Assembly (NCBI RefSeq): GCF_026212465.1
Contig: NC_080053.1
Span: 12,299,640-12,363,639, forward strand
Source of the DNA: Amaranthus tricolor
Lineage: Eukaryota; Streptophyta; Magnoliopsida; Caryophyllales; Amaranthaceae
Direction: 5' to 3'
Length of the DNA: 64,000 bases
Shown here: positions 48,437-60,999 of the stretch, piece by piece
How the letters are laid out: each line of letters starts with the position of its first letter
How positions within the stretch are numbered: position 1 is the first letter of the stretch
Made by a program: the position numbers and the translations under genes
The notes under the pieces: generated by a model
Database searches by the model: none
What the model saw: the letters and a program-made list of their open reading frames with translations, nothing else
What the model was told of the DNA's origin: nothing

Positions 48437-50060
48437 GTCCTTCATTAGTAATATCGCAAGTGCACGGCGTAACTTAGTACGATGGAAAGTACGGGTCGAA
48501 TCCACAGGGAGTGGGGGTTAAGTCAATAGTTTCTCGATCAATTAGTGTGTTCGAAAACGTATAATAAGATGTTTGGAGATAGAAATAATTAAAGCAAGCA
48601 ATTAAAAGTACTTAATGAAAATGAAGCATAAAAGTAAATAAGGATGCAATGAACTAAAGCAAGGATAAAAAGTTCAATAAGCTAAGAGGCATAGGCTAGG
48701 CGCTCTCACCAAAGTAGTGTTTACTAAACTTTAACCTAAGGTCATGGATGTTTCGTTATGGGGAAGAATGTATCATAAGTATTGATGTTCTCTCTTGAGC
48801 AACAAAAGCTTCCTAAAACATACTACTACCTATTCTCATAGAGCTAAGCATAATTTAAGACATGAAGTACACATTCAAAATTTCTAATCAAAGCATCTAC
48901 CTATTCTCATGGAGGTGTCTTAACTTTTAAGCATAGATTATCGTTAAAAATCGACTCTCCCTCAATTCAAAGACACTACAACGTGATAGAAAAATCCGTC
49001 TTAAACCATAAACAACACAACCAAGCCAAAGGTAAAGAAAGCAATTCAAACTACATACATGGTGATAATGCCTAGCTTAAGTCAAAACAAACTGCTCACT
49101 CATACTCATATTGAAATCGTAGATTGCAAACAAGCCAAGAACCATAGACGAATAAATTAACTAGAGTATTCTAAAGATATGAGTGCAATATAACTTGAAG
49201 AACTACAAGCATGAATATATGAAACTTAAAGCAAACAATCAAAGATAACTAAGTGACATGAATTGAAAACAATATAAGCAAAGATAGAAGTTACTTTTTT
49301 AGGTTCAAACTAAGGATGAACAAGATGATTTGATGATTCAAAGTAATACCCTCCAAAAGCTTCAATAATAATACATCAATGGTTGAAGAATTCAAGTTGC
49401 AAAATATTATAATAAAGGATGAAGTTAAGATTGTAATTAGAAATTGAAAGTACTTAATTGAATTAAAAGGGAAATTATGCTAAACACTAATTATTAATTG
49501 AAATGAAAGAAAAGATATGAAGAATACATAGAAATTACTCAAAATGAAGGGTGAAATCTGAGATGCCGAGCTCCATCTTCCTCTTCTCTATTTATAGCCT
49601 TCAAAACAACTGAGGGGGTGGTGGTTTCATGATTGCTCTACCACCCCTAGGTTGTAGGAGGGGGTGTTACCCCTAATAGATGGGTAGGTTGGCTAGCAGT
49701 CATGGCAGCAGCAATTAGAAGCAACAAATGTAATTGGACCTCGAATGATACTTAAAAAGATCGCAAAAGCTGCTGCCGCCCATCTCGCTCAACCCGAGCC
49801 TTCTCGTTTGACCAGTCGAGCCACCATCAAGTGCAACATCAAAAACTTCAAAAATTGAACAAAATGTGAAAATTAGTTCCGCTCGACCCCAGCCACCTCG
49901 CTCGACCAGTCGAGCAACCTTCAGGAATGTGATACTCAGCTTCTGATCTCAAGTATATGCTCCTGGACTGCTCGAGCTACCTTAGATCGAGCTCATCCTG
50001 GTTGAGTGGGTCTACTTTGGCTTCTTTTGGCTTGTTCTTATGGCTTGGCTCATGATGTTT
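48437..50060 (-). mobile_element. Gypsy (Athila/Tat-type) LTR remnant, minus orientation
   Basis: Reversed, 48450-48515 reads CCCTGTGGATTCGACCC...ACTTGCGATATT, the phrase found near the 3' end of Athila/Tat LTRs. Further along, the minus strand has GGCTATAAATAGAG at about 49585-49600, a likely LTR promoter TATA box. The order (LTR end at low coordinates, promoter at higher) fits one LTR in reverse. Termini, primer-binding site and coding sequence were not found. Confidence 0.5.
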
Positions 50061-50299
50061 CACTTCTTTGAGCCCTCGGCGTTTTGGTGAGCAATGTATG
50101 CAACAAAAGGGGCTAGTTTGTGCTCGGTGTTGATGATTAGATCCTGAAATGAAATAAAACACCAAAGCAACAAAACAAGCGCAAAATCCAATAAACCAAT
50201 GCAATAACATATAGTTTTCTCACGCCAGACAAGCCACTTATAGGGATAAAAATAAAGATAAATTGTAGCTGACATGTCATTCTACCATTTTCGTGTTTC

Positions 50300-50405
50300 T
50301 CATGACCCAATTTATGAAGTGGGTTTTATCATGACCCAATTTATGAAAAAAGCTTTATGACCCAGAAATGGGTTTTATCATGACCCAATTAATGAAAAAA
50401 GCTTC
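50300..50405. repeat. Tandem repeat of a CATGACCCAATTTATGAA unit
   Basis: Three or four near-copies of ATCATGACCCAATTTATGAA separated by GTGGGTTTT or AAAGCTTTATGACCCAG. Confidence 0.8.
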
Positions 50406-50759
50406 ATTAATCTTGCTTAGTTTTTTCCATTTTTGAGTTCTTCTCTTTCATCAAAAAGTTTGCTCAGTTTTATTATTTAAATCGTGTATTTAAAATTGTC
50501 AAGAAAATTTATGTTTTTAGGTTTTGCATTTGAGTTTTTTTCGTGTTTTGATATAAATTTTCAATTTGTTATTTTGCTGAATTTAATATTTAATCTTTAT
50601 CAATTCCAGTCATGGACAATGATGATGATAATGATGATGAAGAACAAACTTTAGGCTTAATGCCAAATTATGCTATGTGATTCAAGCGTTAAGCCTAAAC
50701 ACAAGAAGACAAAACTATGCTATGTGAAAATGAAAAGAGATGAAGGATCGTAAGTAAAT

Positions 50760-51179
50760 TAGATGTTCATAATACCTTTGATTCGTTTTAGTGTTTTTGT
50801 TTTCATGTAAATTGGCATTAGGTCTGATGTAAATTGACATTTATTCTCATATAAGCTGGAATTATTTTTATTGTAAATCGATATTAGATATGATAAGTGG
50901 ATATTAGGTTTATTATAAGTTGGCATTAGGTTTGATTTAAATTGAAATTTATTCTTATATAAATTGGGATTATGTTTATTCTAAGTTGAAATTAAATCTG
51001 ATATAAGTGAAAATTTTCTTGTTTTAAATTTGCGTTAGTTCTAATGTTATTTGGCATCAAGTAAAATTAAATTCGCATTTAATCTGAGTTAAGTTGAGAC
51101 TATGTTTGTTGTGAGTTTGTATTTAATCTGTTTTAAATGGGGATTATGTTTATTGTAAGTTGACATTATATAAATTTTA
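50760..51179. repeat. Minisatellite, forward arm, part left of MULE 2
   Basis: Degenerate tandem units of about 22-30 bp with the consensus TAAGTTGGCATTAAGTCTGATA. The array is cut at 51179 by MULE 2 and resumes at 59843. Confidence 0.75.
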
Positions 51180-51537
51180 GGTAAAATTATAAAAAAACTG
51201 CCTAACCTATACCCCATTTTGTAAAAAACTACCTTATGTAAAATTTTTTGCAAAAAGCTACCTTATATAATACAATTGTTTGCAAAACACTACCTTATAA
51301 CGGTTTGTGGGCGTTGACCGCTAACTTTAACCGTTGACCCTCATGTGAGAGTCACGTGATACTTTAATGTATTTACTTCTTCATTTCAGTTCAGCGTCAT
51401 TCGAAACTCCTTTCTTTCTTCCTGCCATTTCCAGCGATAAACCCTAATTAATTCTTTCTTTCGCCTTTCTTTCTTTCTCCTTGATTTCTAATCCCTAAAT
51501 CATTCAAAGATCACCATTTTTTTCCAATTAATTAATT

Positions 51538-51871
51538 ATGTCTTCTTGTTCTTCAAGCGAAAATTCGACCTGAAAAATGTGGGTGTGGAGTTCCCTTTGC
51601 AAGGAGGGTTTCATGGACCAAGGAAAATCCTGGAAGAAGGTTTAAGACTTGCGTATTTTATGATCCTGATACAAAATGGAGGGGATGCAAAAAGTTTAAA
51701 TGGATTGATGAACCTGAAATGACTGTTTGGCAAAGAGAAGTGACTAACAAACTTGTGGAGGACAAGCGACAATTTGCAAATAAAATCAAGATTTTGACAT
51801 CAAGGGTTTGTTGCTTGGAACATGAAAAGGAACAAGCACTTTCAGAAATTAAAAGGATTAAGAAGAAATGA
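51538..51871 (+). pseudogene. GRF-type zinc-finger / coiled-coil protein of MULE 2
   Basis: An ATG at 51538 (MSSCSSSENS) lies one frame off the main open frame, which continues to a TGA at 51869-51871. That frame encodes a GRF zinc finger: CGCGVPFARR, then NPGRRFKTC about 15 residues on, then WRGCKKFKWID, matching the C-x-C, C, C plus GRxF pattern. A Lys/Glu-rich helix follows (LEHEKEQALSEIKRIKKK) and is a likely coiled coil. Such ~110-residue GRF proteins are common in plants. One base gain or loss between the ATG and the finger breaks it here, unless translation starts elsewhere. It sits about 90 bp inside the left TIR, so its promoter is probably the TIR. The role is unknown. Confidence 0.7.
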
Positions 51872-52095
51872 ATGAATGAGAGGAAGCATGGAAATCAGAT
51901 TACAAGCTTTGTATTAGGGTTTTTCTTTTGTTTTTTGTTGGTGTTGCTTGTATTAATCAAGGCTAGTAAATGATTTTTTTGACCTGTTTAAGAAAAAATA
52001 TAACAGTGATTTGGGTATTGTAACATGATCATGATGAATGAATTAAGTTTTTATTTTGTCCATTTAAGTTCTTTGCAGGTATTGTAAATACACTT

Positions 52096-52830
52096 GTGTT
52101 TGCGTTCTGTTTATGTATGGAAATCAGATGGCTGTGTTTGCTCTGTAATATCCATTTGATCTGTTTATGTTATGTATGTTGTGTTTGCTGTGTATGTTGT
52201 GTTTGTTGTGTTTGCCTGCTGCTTGCAACACAACATACACTTAACTTACAGCAATTTGCTTGGGATCAACACAGACATCAATGTAAATACACAGCAAACA
52301 CAATACAGATCCATTTGCTTACATACATATACACAACACAGATCCATTTGCTTACATACATATACACAGTGGTTCAATGATGTAATGCTGCACTACATAT
52401 ACACAACACTGATGAACTCAGTCATTCAGAACACATTTGTTTTTCAACACTGATTTGCAGCATAATTCATTTGTTTCAGCACTGATTTGCAGCACCCAAA
52501 GTTAAAACGTATTTTCAAAACATAATGCTCTTTAGCTTTTTTTTTTCAACAAATGCAGCACTAGTTCTCAGTAGTAAGTTCTCAAATCAGTATTTCTGCA
52601 CTACTGCTGCATACAATGAAGATGTACACAATTCATCACAGTAACTGAATTCTTCACAGTAACTAAATTTGCTGCACTTAATTCATCACAGTAACTGAAT
52701 TTGCTGCACTTAATTCATCACAGTAACTGAATTGAACACATTACATTCTCAGTTCAACATAGTACATTCTTAGTTCATAAAACTTATACTAATTCAACAC
52801 AATACATTCAACATAGTAAATTACTTATAC
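52096..52830. other. Interior of MULE 2 between its two genes, low complexity
   Basis: Rich in TGTGTTTGCTGTGTATG-like words, then CATTTGCTTACATACATATA repeated, then AATTCATCACAGTAACTGAA repeated at 52630-52735. The open frames here are Cys/Val- or Thr-rich low-complexity products and I do not call them genes. Confidence 0.6.
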
Positions 52831-54239
52831 AGCTCTATATTTGACTATTTTGATCCATTACACATGAAGTAGATGCAGCTGCTGCAGTTTGCGTTTGTTG
52901 TTGACTACTGAAGTTAGGAACATCATTTGTTGTAGATTGTTGAGTAGAAGAAGATCTCATTTTAGGCCTTCCAGCCTTTGTCTTGATCTTTGTTGGTGGT
53001 GGTTTGGGTGGATTCTTGCAGCTCTTTTTGTAGTGACCTAGTTCACCACAATTACCACATCTTTGTTGCTTGAATTCTCTAACAGCGCATTCAGCCTTCT
53101 TACCTCCTTTACCTTCATCAGCTTCCTTCTTTCTTTTCCTCTTGTTAGGCCTTCCAGGAATCTTTCGATATGGTGGAGGAAGTGGTTTGGCTAAAGTGGT
53201 TGTGGGCCACATTTTGTTTCCTGGCTGTAACACCCCTGAATTTCCGACCCCTTAAAGAAACCAAAATCGTAAAGAACGGGAAGAAATTCGGGTGTTACAT
53301 AAAAGAAAAGGAAAAGAATTTGGATAAACGTTAAATATTAACTTTAAAAAGGTGAGTGGAAATTTTGGCAGCATCTGCCTTAAAACTGTGCACCTTTGTA
53401 GAAAAACAAAAGTTGTTTAGAAGCTAACAAAGTAAAGGCACCAACGGCCTATCAAAATTATGTCACGGCGGAATGATTCGTCGCCGGCTTCTCAAATCCA
53501 CATGCCAAGCATGGATCATGGTTCCAGTGTCGACATTTGCGTCTTAAAAAGATTTAACTCCTTAAAACCATACATAGTTATAAACTACGCACCGAAAATA
53601 CAAATATACGAGGGAGGACACAAGGCCTCATAACAAATCATATACAACCAAAGTTTACAAAAGATAACAGAAGCTACAAAATCGAAAGTTAGCGGTATAA
53701 CACAGGTTATGCTTCGCCCTCATCACTCTCCCCAAATGCAATGCAATGCAAATGAAGCTTTAGTACCTGCTACGTCTGTCTATGATCCTCCTACTTCTCG
53801 ACATTAGACCAAAGGCCAATGTGTCATAGTAGGACAATCATAGAAAGTCATCAACAATCAAACATAAACACAAACACGTACATGTCAGTAATTAGCATCA
53901 AATCAAATAAGGCCAACTACTAGATAGCATTATAGCATAAACAACATAAGACGATTTCGTAAAACGCAAGCACAGATAGTAACCGTTTATCGGCCACTAA
54001 TACTTCTTAATTTCATTACGTGTTTTCCAACCCGAACCATGTGTTCTTGGGTAGAATGCAGGTCTTCACTCTCCTCTTTTCAAACATAAACTCTTGCAAA
54101 ACACGTATAGTATCAAATCGACCAAGGCATTAACAGAATACCTAACACATGACCTTATAGAGCTTGTCTATCTTAAGGTAAGTGTGATCATAGTCTGTAA
54201 TACCCTTAAGGTAACTTAACTTAGGCACACTTCTCACTA

Positions 54240-54415
54240 GCATACACTATTCTATAAATAAGTAGATGTTCTATCAATGAGTAAATATTCTATCAAAGAG
54301 TAAATGTTCTATCAATGTGTAAGCTTTCTATCAAAGAACGAACCTTCTATCATTAAATAACTTTCGATCAATGAATAAACTTTCTATCACTGAATAAATT
54401 TCTATCAGTGGATCT
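54240..54415. repeat. Tandem array within the LTR
   Basis: About eight units of roughly 20 bp with the consensus TTCTATCAATGAATAAAC. Confidence 0.8.
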
Positions 54416-56589
54416 TTCTCTACTTCCTGGCATAGTGACACGGCCAAGGGCGTTATCGGCCATCCGGCGCCCATGGCAAAGTACGAGCTTATGCCCCCTC
54501 CAGCTGACCCTCTCGGGTCCTACCTTCGGGAAAAAAATAACACACTGGGTACTAAACCAGTGAAGAGGCCACCAAATTGGGGTTTGCAAGGCCCGCATGG
54601 TAACCTCGGTCAAAGGGCGGTATCGGCCATCCGACGCCCAATGACCCAAGCATGCTCATACTCCCCTTACGATGGTCCCGTCGAACCTCACCTAGGGGAC
54701 TAATAAATCAACCGGACATAATCCAATTGAGTCACGCCAGCTAATCATAATCTAGTACCTTATCAGATGGGAATAACTTCCACTCTCAACTATTAATGAG
54801 CGCCCTAGTATAGCAGCGCGCCAAAACCCACTGAGCCACTCAATAGAATATGAAATTCACCTATAACGGAGTCATTCTAACTCCAATTAAGGCATAATCT
54901 AATTCTTAAATAAATAAGGGGGTGGTTCCCTCCTTCTATTAACACTCTCATCCTCTAAACTATTCTAGGCGCAAGGACTTCATAGTCGATAGCTCTTCAT
55001 ATAAAGTGTACTCACTAGTACTTCATAGATTTGATACAATGCATACTATCAAAATAAACAATAATGTCTTAAAGAAAATTGCATATAAGGGTTATTACTG
55101 CGTGTACGTACCTGTAATCGTCACTGCACGATCAAAAGTCACAAAATCACCCCAACTAAGGCTCTACATTCCTCTTACGAAATGGGCACCTATATAAGTT
55201 AGGAGTAGAACTAATAAGCCTATTTGTATCCATCTAAAAACATCTAGACACTTAAACAAGCTATCATTCACCCATTCAAAGTAACTTCCAACTATTTGAC
55301 GCATAATAAACCAATTCACATATTCAATCTATACTTGCTCATAAGTTATAACATTAATTCAACAATCAAAGAAGCTTTCACATCCACTAAACCAATGATT
55401 AAATGAGATTTCATAGCAACAAAGTGTACTTTATGATCATTTCTTTAAACCTATGAGACTTAAGTTATAAGACCACATCACCATGAAATGTCACAACTAA
55501 TAACACTTGTACAACAACATTAATACTAATAATTTTTAACAATGTTGATGTTAGTGATAACCTCAAGTTGTGATATAATCTACTACAACTTACAAAATTA
55601 CTCGTGATGGCAAAGGGCATGAAAAGAAACACTTCCTCTATTAATTTGCGACAATAATGACAACGATGGTTTCTACCTACTTCAACAATGATAGTATTCA
55701 ACTCTAATAACCACGACCACACCACAACTAACTAACAATAATACTTAGTAATATAAACAACATCCACCATCATCCTTATAATACAAGTGACAATTAACAC
55801 CACTTTATATCACTAATACTCTCAATTATAACAACTATTATCATCTATTCACAATAAAATCACATTTTCAAAGCTTCTACAAATCTATATAATTATAAAA
55901 ACACCCTCAAAACACAAAACTAGTACAACTACCAACTAAATCTATCATAATCATAGCTAATGCAACTAGGCTTTAAAACAATTTGTGAAATTATCCAATC
56001 AATCATATCACCACTAACATATAACTTAAGAGCACATACCATTAAAATTTCATCCCTAAATTAAACCCTAATTCATTGTTCAAAGATAACCTCTTTAATT
56101 ATTAACCACAATAAAACTTAATAAAATCAATACACAATCAACCCAAAACTCATAAAATTGGTAAATTCTAATTAGAACAAGAAACTAATTAAATGGGGAA
56201 GTAAAGGATGGCTCACAAGGGTGAAACTAGGAGATGGACAAGGATGTAGGTGGTTTTTGTGGTGGTGGTGACTCACTGTGCGTATATGGGGGAGAAGGAG
56301 TCGTGTGGATTGTCCCCTGTTGGCGGCACAGCAGCCGAGCTGCTGGTGGTGGGGAGATCTGCAGCTCGCTGCTGCCGTGAGGGAGGGAGACGCAACCTTC
56401 CTGTTGTTGGTTGCCGTGAGGGAGAAAAGACGCAGCCTTCCTGCTGCTGGCTGTTGTGAGGGAGGCTGGTGGCGCTGTTGGTAGGCTCCAGACGTGAGTT
56501 TTGAGTGGGTATGGTGTCACAGGGAGAAGAGGAAGAGGGAGAGAGGAGGGAGTGACGGCTTGTTTTGGGGCATCAAGGGTTTCATGCCC

Positions 56590-56655
<66 letters not shown>

Positions 56656-56670
56656 CATTATTATTATTAT
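56590..56670. repeat. (TTA)n microsatellite
   Basis: About 26 TTA units with one C interruption near 56656. It explains the poly-isoleucine and poly-tyrosine frames in this area. Confidence 0.95.
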
Positions 56671-59600
56671 TTAATCTGGATTAATTTTCTTGCGAGGCTC
56701 AACTAAGAGACTCAGCTTTGTGTACTCACACGTATAAATAAAATAAAAATTTTGATTCGAACCTCTTTATTTTAGAGGTCGCAATCGTATTTTTTAATAT
56801 AATTATATGTTAATATTTAAATTCGTACATAAAAGGGATTTATTAAAACTACTTCTAAATTAATTTAATTTAATTATAAAATACCCACAAGTCATTAAAA
56901 TATTAATTAATAACGTCACAAAATCTCGGGGTGTTACACTGGCATACCATAAAACTTTGGACCATACGTCTTTCGATACGTTTCTACAAGATACGCCTCG
57001 TGGACAAAGTCGTTGGCATCTAATTTTCTAAGAACAATACAAGCCATGGCATGTTTACAAGGAATCCCTATAAGGTCCCAGCTTCCACAATGACAAGTCT
57101 TATTGGCCAAGTTTACAACGTAAGAGTCGTCATCATCATCCACCTCAAACTCACACACATCCAATGGGATTACCCTTAAACCATATATTTCCTTTGCCTT
57201 TTTTCAATCATTTTGGTGATAGATGACATCAACACACCTTCAAAGTTACTCAACCCTTCCCTTTTCGCTGCACTTCTTTGCATCACATATCTCCTAATCC
57301 ACTCCATTAGAGAAATTATAGGCTTCCCCCTTGCTTCTACTAACACATTATTGAATGCCTCACAAATATTATTTAACAACATCCCAGACTTACTCCTACT
57401 ACAAAAAGCATGTCTGGACCAGTGTTTTGTAGGAATAGCAGCTAGATATTCATATGCTTCAACAGAAATATTCTTTATTTCATTCATTTCTCTATCAAAA
57501 TGAAACTGTAAATGTAAATTGTTACTAATTAGTGTGACATGATCTCAAATATTTAATTGTGTATTTGATTCCATACCTTGTTGTAAGCTCTTGCTGCTCT
57601 CCAAAAGTGTTGTTTGAGCAATTCTCCAGGGAGCTTGATCTTGAAGTTCGCCCATATATGCCTACAGCAGAACCTAATTTCAGCTTCAAGAATCACTGAG
57701 TTCAAAGCTTCAACCAAACCCTACATTATCCACAAAGTAGTATTAGGGTTATAGCATTAGTTACATTTGAAACAAGATATGTGTTAACAAGTAATTACAT
57801 TCATACCTTTTGCCTATCGCTCATGAAGGTGAAAGCTTCACCTCCTGCTTGAACCCAGCTACTCGATGCAGTAACCGACCTAAGGTCTTCTACGAGGAGA
57901 TTTAGAAACCAAGTCCAAGTTTTTACATTTTCTGTTTCGACCACAGCCCATGCAACGGGGAAGATGTTATTGTTCCCATCTTTACCTACAGCAGTCAACA
58001 AAACCCCATGGTATTTTCCCTTCAAATGTGCCCCATCAACACCTATAATAGGCCTACAGCCAGCAACAAAACCCTCCTTACATGCTGGCAAGCATATACA
58101 CATTCTTTGGAACAAAGGTGGGGGTGTGTCTATTCTAATGCATTTAACGATTGCAGTGCTTCCTAGATTAAACCTCCTTATTGCTTCCGCATAATCCCAC
58201 ACCCTGCTATACTCTTCACTAGCATCACCATATATCATTTTCATTGCAATTCTTTTAGCCATGTAACACTTAGAATACTTCACGATCTAACTCCCTATTA
58301 ACCCGTTTCTTAAATGCTTTAATTCCCAAGTTGGATTTTCCCTCCAATCATCTATGTATTTCTCAGCTAAATACAAAGCAGGGACTTTGTTATTTTGGTG
58401 TTGGTGACCACAAGTGTGCTTGAGAAAATAAGTCCTTATTTGAAGTGTCTCCTCATCTTTCAACTTCACAGCATGAATCTTAAAATAACACTTCTTCTTC
58501 CTCTCACAAATACAGTTCACAATTCTTGCTCTCGATTTAATACAGTCGCATCTATTGTAGCAATACACACTGATCCTACTTCTACCATTATGTAGGTAAT
58601 AATAATTGTAACCACATTTAATAGCATGGTACCTTAGTGCTTTTCTAAACACATATGTCGAAGGAAACTTAAGACCTAAAGATAAATTGATCTTACCCTT
58701 GAAATCAACCTCAGGATTGAATGTAGGATAGTTGCATATATCTTCCTCATCATCATCATCCAATGCACCCAAATCATAATCATCAGACTGCGATTCATCA
58801 GCATTAAAGTATATGTCTCTATTATTTTCTTCATCAATCTCCTTATCTATTACCAATCTAATTTCATCATCACCTATAAACACATCAAGACCATAAACTA
58901 CATTTTCTGCAAACAAATCAGAATCATCCTCATATTCATCCTCATCACCACAACTATAATCATCATCACTACTATCCTCAAAATCAGAAACTTATTGCTC
59001 TATGTGGCCTTTCTCATTGGTGTAATGTTTAGGGTAGATATAGCAGCTGAGTTATTTGTTTTAGATCTAAGGTTAGCACTTTAAGATTCTTTATAACCCG
59101 TATGTGTGACTGGTGGTCCCAATTGCCCAACATCAACATCAACATTTGCTTCTTCCAACTCATCCACAACCACATGTGCCACATCAGATCTTTCAATCAC
59201 CACCTCATCTACCCTAACATTACCCACCTCAATTGCCAACTCAAATTGCTTCTTTTTTGAATCACTTGCTTTTTTTTACGGATTTTCAATTTCTTCATCT
59301 TATTGATTTAGCTAATTTTAAGAACCCTAATACAATATTCAGACACAACAACAATCAATTTACAATTTACAAGATAAAAAACAACAAATTCAATAGAAAA
59401 ATCGCAGCAAAAGGAAGCAAATTTCTAAAACAAAATAAATTTTAAATTATACCTAAAATATAACAATGAAGTACAAAACCATAATTAAGTAGTAGTATAT
59501 ACCAGTATAGGTTAGAACTTTCAACGAGATGAAGTTACGAGGTGGATGGGAGCGAATTGAGGATTTACAGGAATGGGTTTATCGCTGGAAATGGCAGGAA

Positions 59601-59842
59601 GGAAAGAGTTTCGAATGAAGCTGAACTGAAATGAAGAAGTAAATACATTAAAGCATCACGTGACTCTCACATGAGGGTCAACGGTTAAAGTTAGCGATCA
59701 ACGACCACAAACCGTTATAAGGTAGTGTTTTGCAAACAATTGTATTATATAAGGTAGTTTTTTGCAAAAATTTTTACATAAGGTAGTTTTTTACAAAATG
59801 GGGTATAGATTAGGTAGTTTTTTAAATTTTGCCTAAATTTTA

Positions 59843-60570
59843 AGTTGGAATTAGTATGATGTAAGTTGATTTTAAGGATGATATAGGTGGGTATTAAGTC
59901 TAATATAAGTGGACTGTAAGCTTAAAATAAATTGGCACATAGTGTGATGTAAGTTGACATTAAGTTGTTATAAATAGGCATTAGATCTATTGACTTTAAA
60001 TCTATTGTAAGTTGCCATTCATCTGTTCTAAATTGGAATTCTGTTTATTGTAAGTTGACATTACATAAATTTTAAGTTGGCATTAGTATGATGTAAGTTG
60101 ATCTTAAGTATGATATAAGTGGGTATTAAGTCTACTATAAGTGGAATTTAAGCTTGATATAAATTGTTACTGAGTCTGATGTAAGTTGGCATTAAGTTGA
60201 TATAAATAGCCATTAGATCTAGTGTAAATTGGCTTTTAAATCTACTATAAGTTGACATTTAATCTGTTCGAAATTGACATAAATAGCATTAGGTTTGATA
60301 TAACTTGACATTAAGTTGATATACGTTGGCATTTAATATGTTCTAAGTTGATATAAATAGCATTAGGTTTGATATAAGTTGACATTAAGTCTAATATAAT
60401 CTGACATTAAGAATACTATCATTTAATACAACTAAACTAAAATTGTAGAATAAACATATCAATAGCGGATGATGTAAGTATAGTATAAGTAGGAATTAAG
60501 TCTTCTATAAATAGGCATTAAGAATGATATAAGTAGGTATTAAGCGTAATATAAGTTGACATTAAGTATA
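59843..60570. repeat. Minisatellite, forward arm, part right of MULE 2
   Basis: Continuation of the array at 50760-51179, with units such as TAAGTTGACATTAAGTCTRAT. A higher-order copy at about 60021-60125 matches the sequence on both sides of MULE 2 joined together, that is, the site as it was before insertion. Confidence 0.8.
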
Positions 60571-60999
60571 TTGTAATATTACATTTATGATTATTCTTGT
60601 TAATATTTGTTTATGTCATTTAATGTTATTTATGATTGTTTTGTGTACACAGGGTTGACGAAGACATCTATACGAATTGCAAACCACATCTCTTCTTCTC
60701 TTCTTGTGTAACGGTAAAGAAGAGGTCAAGCTTACATCTGCATAGATTGTTGCTGTGAATCAAATAGGCTTCAATGGTTGTTAATGGTTCGAAGAAAATC
60801 AGAGCGAAAAAATACATCTCAAAGAAGAAGTAGTGTGTAGGGGATTGAATAAAAAAACAATTTAATTGTGTATATTAAGAAAATTTATGATTATTAAATT
60901 ATGTGAATTTGTTTATTGTTATTATTTGTATATGTTATGACAAAGATTGTCTGTATTTTAAATCCTTTTACATTTTAAGGATTTTTTGTTTTAATGCCT
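60571..60999. other. Spacer between the two minisatellite arms
   Basis: Non-repetitive sequence with phrases such as AGGGTTGACGAAGACATC and TCTTCTTCTCTTCTTGTG. No open frame of note. It would be the loop of the foldback. Confidence 0.5.

Larger units (their letters stand above)
53226..56938. mobile_element. 3.7-kb solo LTR of a chromovirus-like gypsy element
   Basis: It starts TGTAACACCCC and ends GGGGTGTTACA, the TG..CA inverted termini typical of Tekay/Del chromoviruses. It is flanked by a perfect 5-bp duplication CTGGC (53221-53225 and 56939-56943). Removing it and one duplication copy reconnects the MULE 2 transposase in frame. No primer-binding site, polypurine tract or pol motif lies inside, so this looks like a recombined solo LTR, unusually long. 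Internal features are a (GT)CTATCA tandem array (54240-54415), a GC-rich block (54420-54700) and a (TTA)n run (56590-56670). Confidence 0.88.
52835..59300 (-). pseudogene. mudrA-type transposase of MULE 2, nearly intact but split by an LTR
   Basis: Read from ~59300 downward: an acidic N-terminus with a stop at 58992-58994; a MuDR DNA-binding region (GLKFPSTYVFRKALRYHAIK with Cys/His, 58700-58400); then a TAG at 58287-58289. The catalytic domain follows, with the first Asp in IGVDGAHLKGKYHG, the second in FMSDRQK, CCRHIW, and the Glu in CEAFNNVLVEARGK. Two short introns fit (57806-57721, 57576-57506). A frameshift lies near 57185. The SWIM finger CHCGSWDLIGIPCKH is at about 57080. The 3713-bp LTR splits the codons for YGMP and GNKMWP, and the C-terminus resumes with RKIPGRPNKRKR and a zinc knuckle CGNCGELGHYKKSC, ending at 52835. 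All three catalytic acids are present. Confidence 0.93.
51180..59833 (-). mobile_element. MULE 2, a two-gene Mutator-like element
   Basis: The element is 8654 bp, or about 4.9 kb without the LTR at 53226-56938. Inverted termini of about 260 bp (51180-51444 and 59575-59833) begin GGYAAAATT and remain highly similar throughout, for instance TTAACCGTTGACCCTCATGT and its complement. A perfect 9-bp duplication, TAAATTTTA, flanks it (51171-51179, 59834-59842). Inside are a minus-strand mudrA gene entering from the right and a plus-strand GRF zinc-finger gene entering from the left. The two are convergent, like mudrA and mudrB in maize MuDR. The termini are unrelated to MULE 1. Confidence 0.94.

Noticed and set aside
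52096..52453. Cys/Val-rich and Thr-rich frames
   Set aside because: They arise from TGTGTTTG-type low-complexity repeats and have no conservation signal visible.
54368..54703. GC-rich frames on both strands near 54.5 kb
   Set aside because: They lie inside the solo LTR and have no similarity to known proteins; the GC-rich block alone does not make a gene.
56227..56706. Open frames with poly-isoleucine or poly-tyrosine ends
   Set aside because: They are translations of the (TTA)n microsatellite and LTR sequence on either strand, with no conserved domain.
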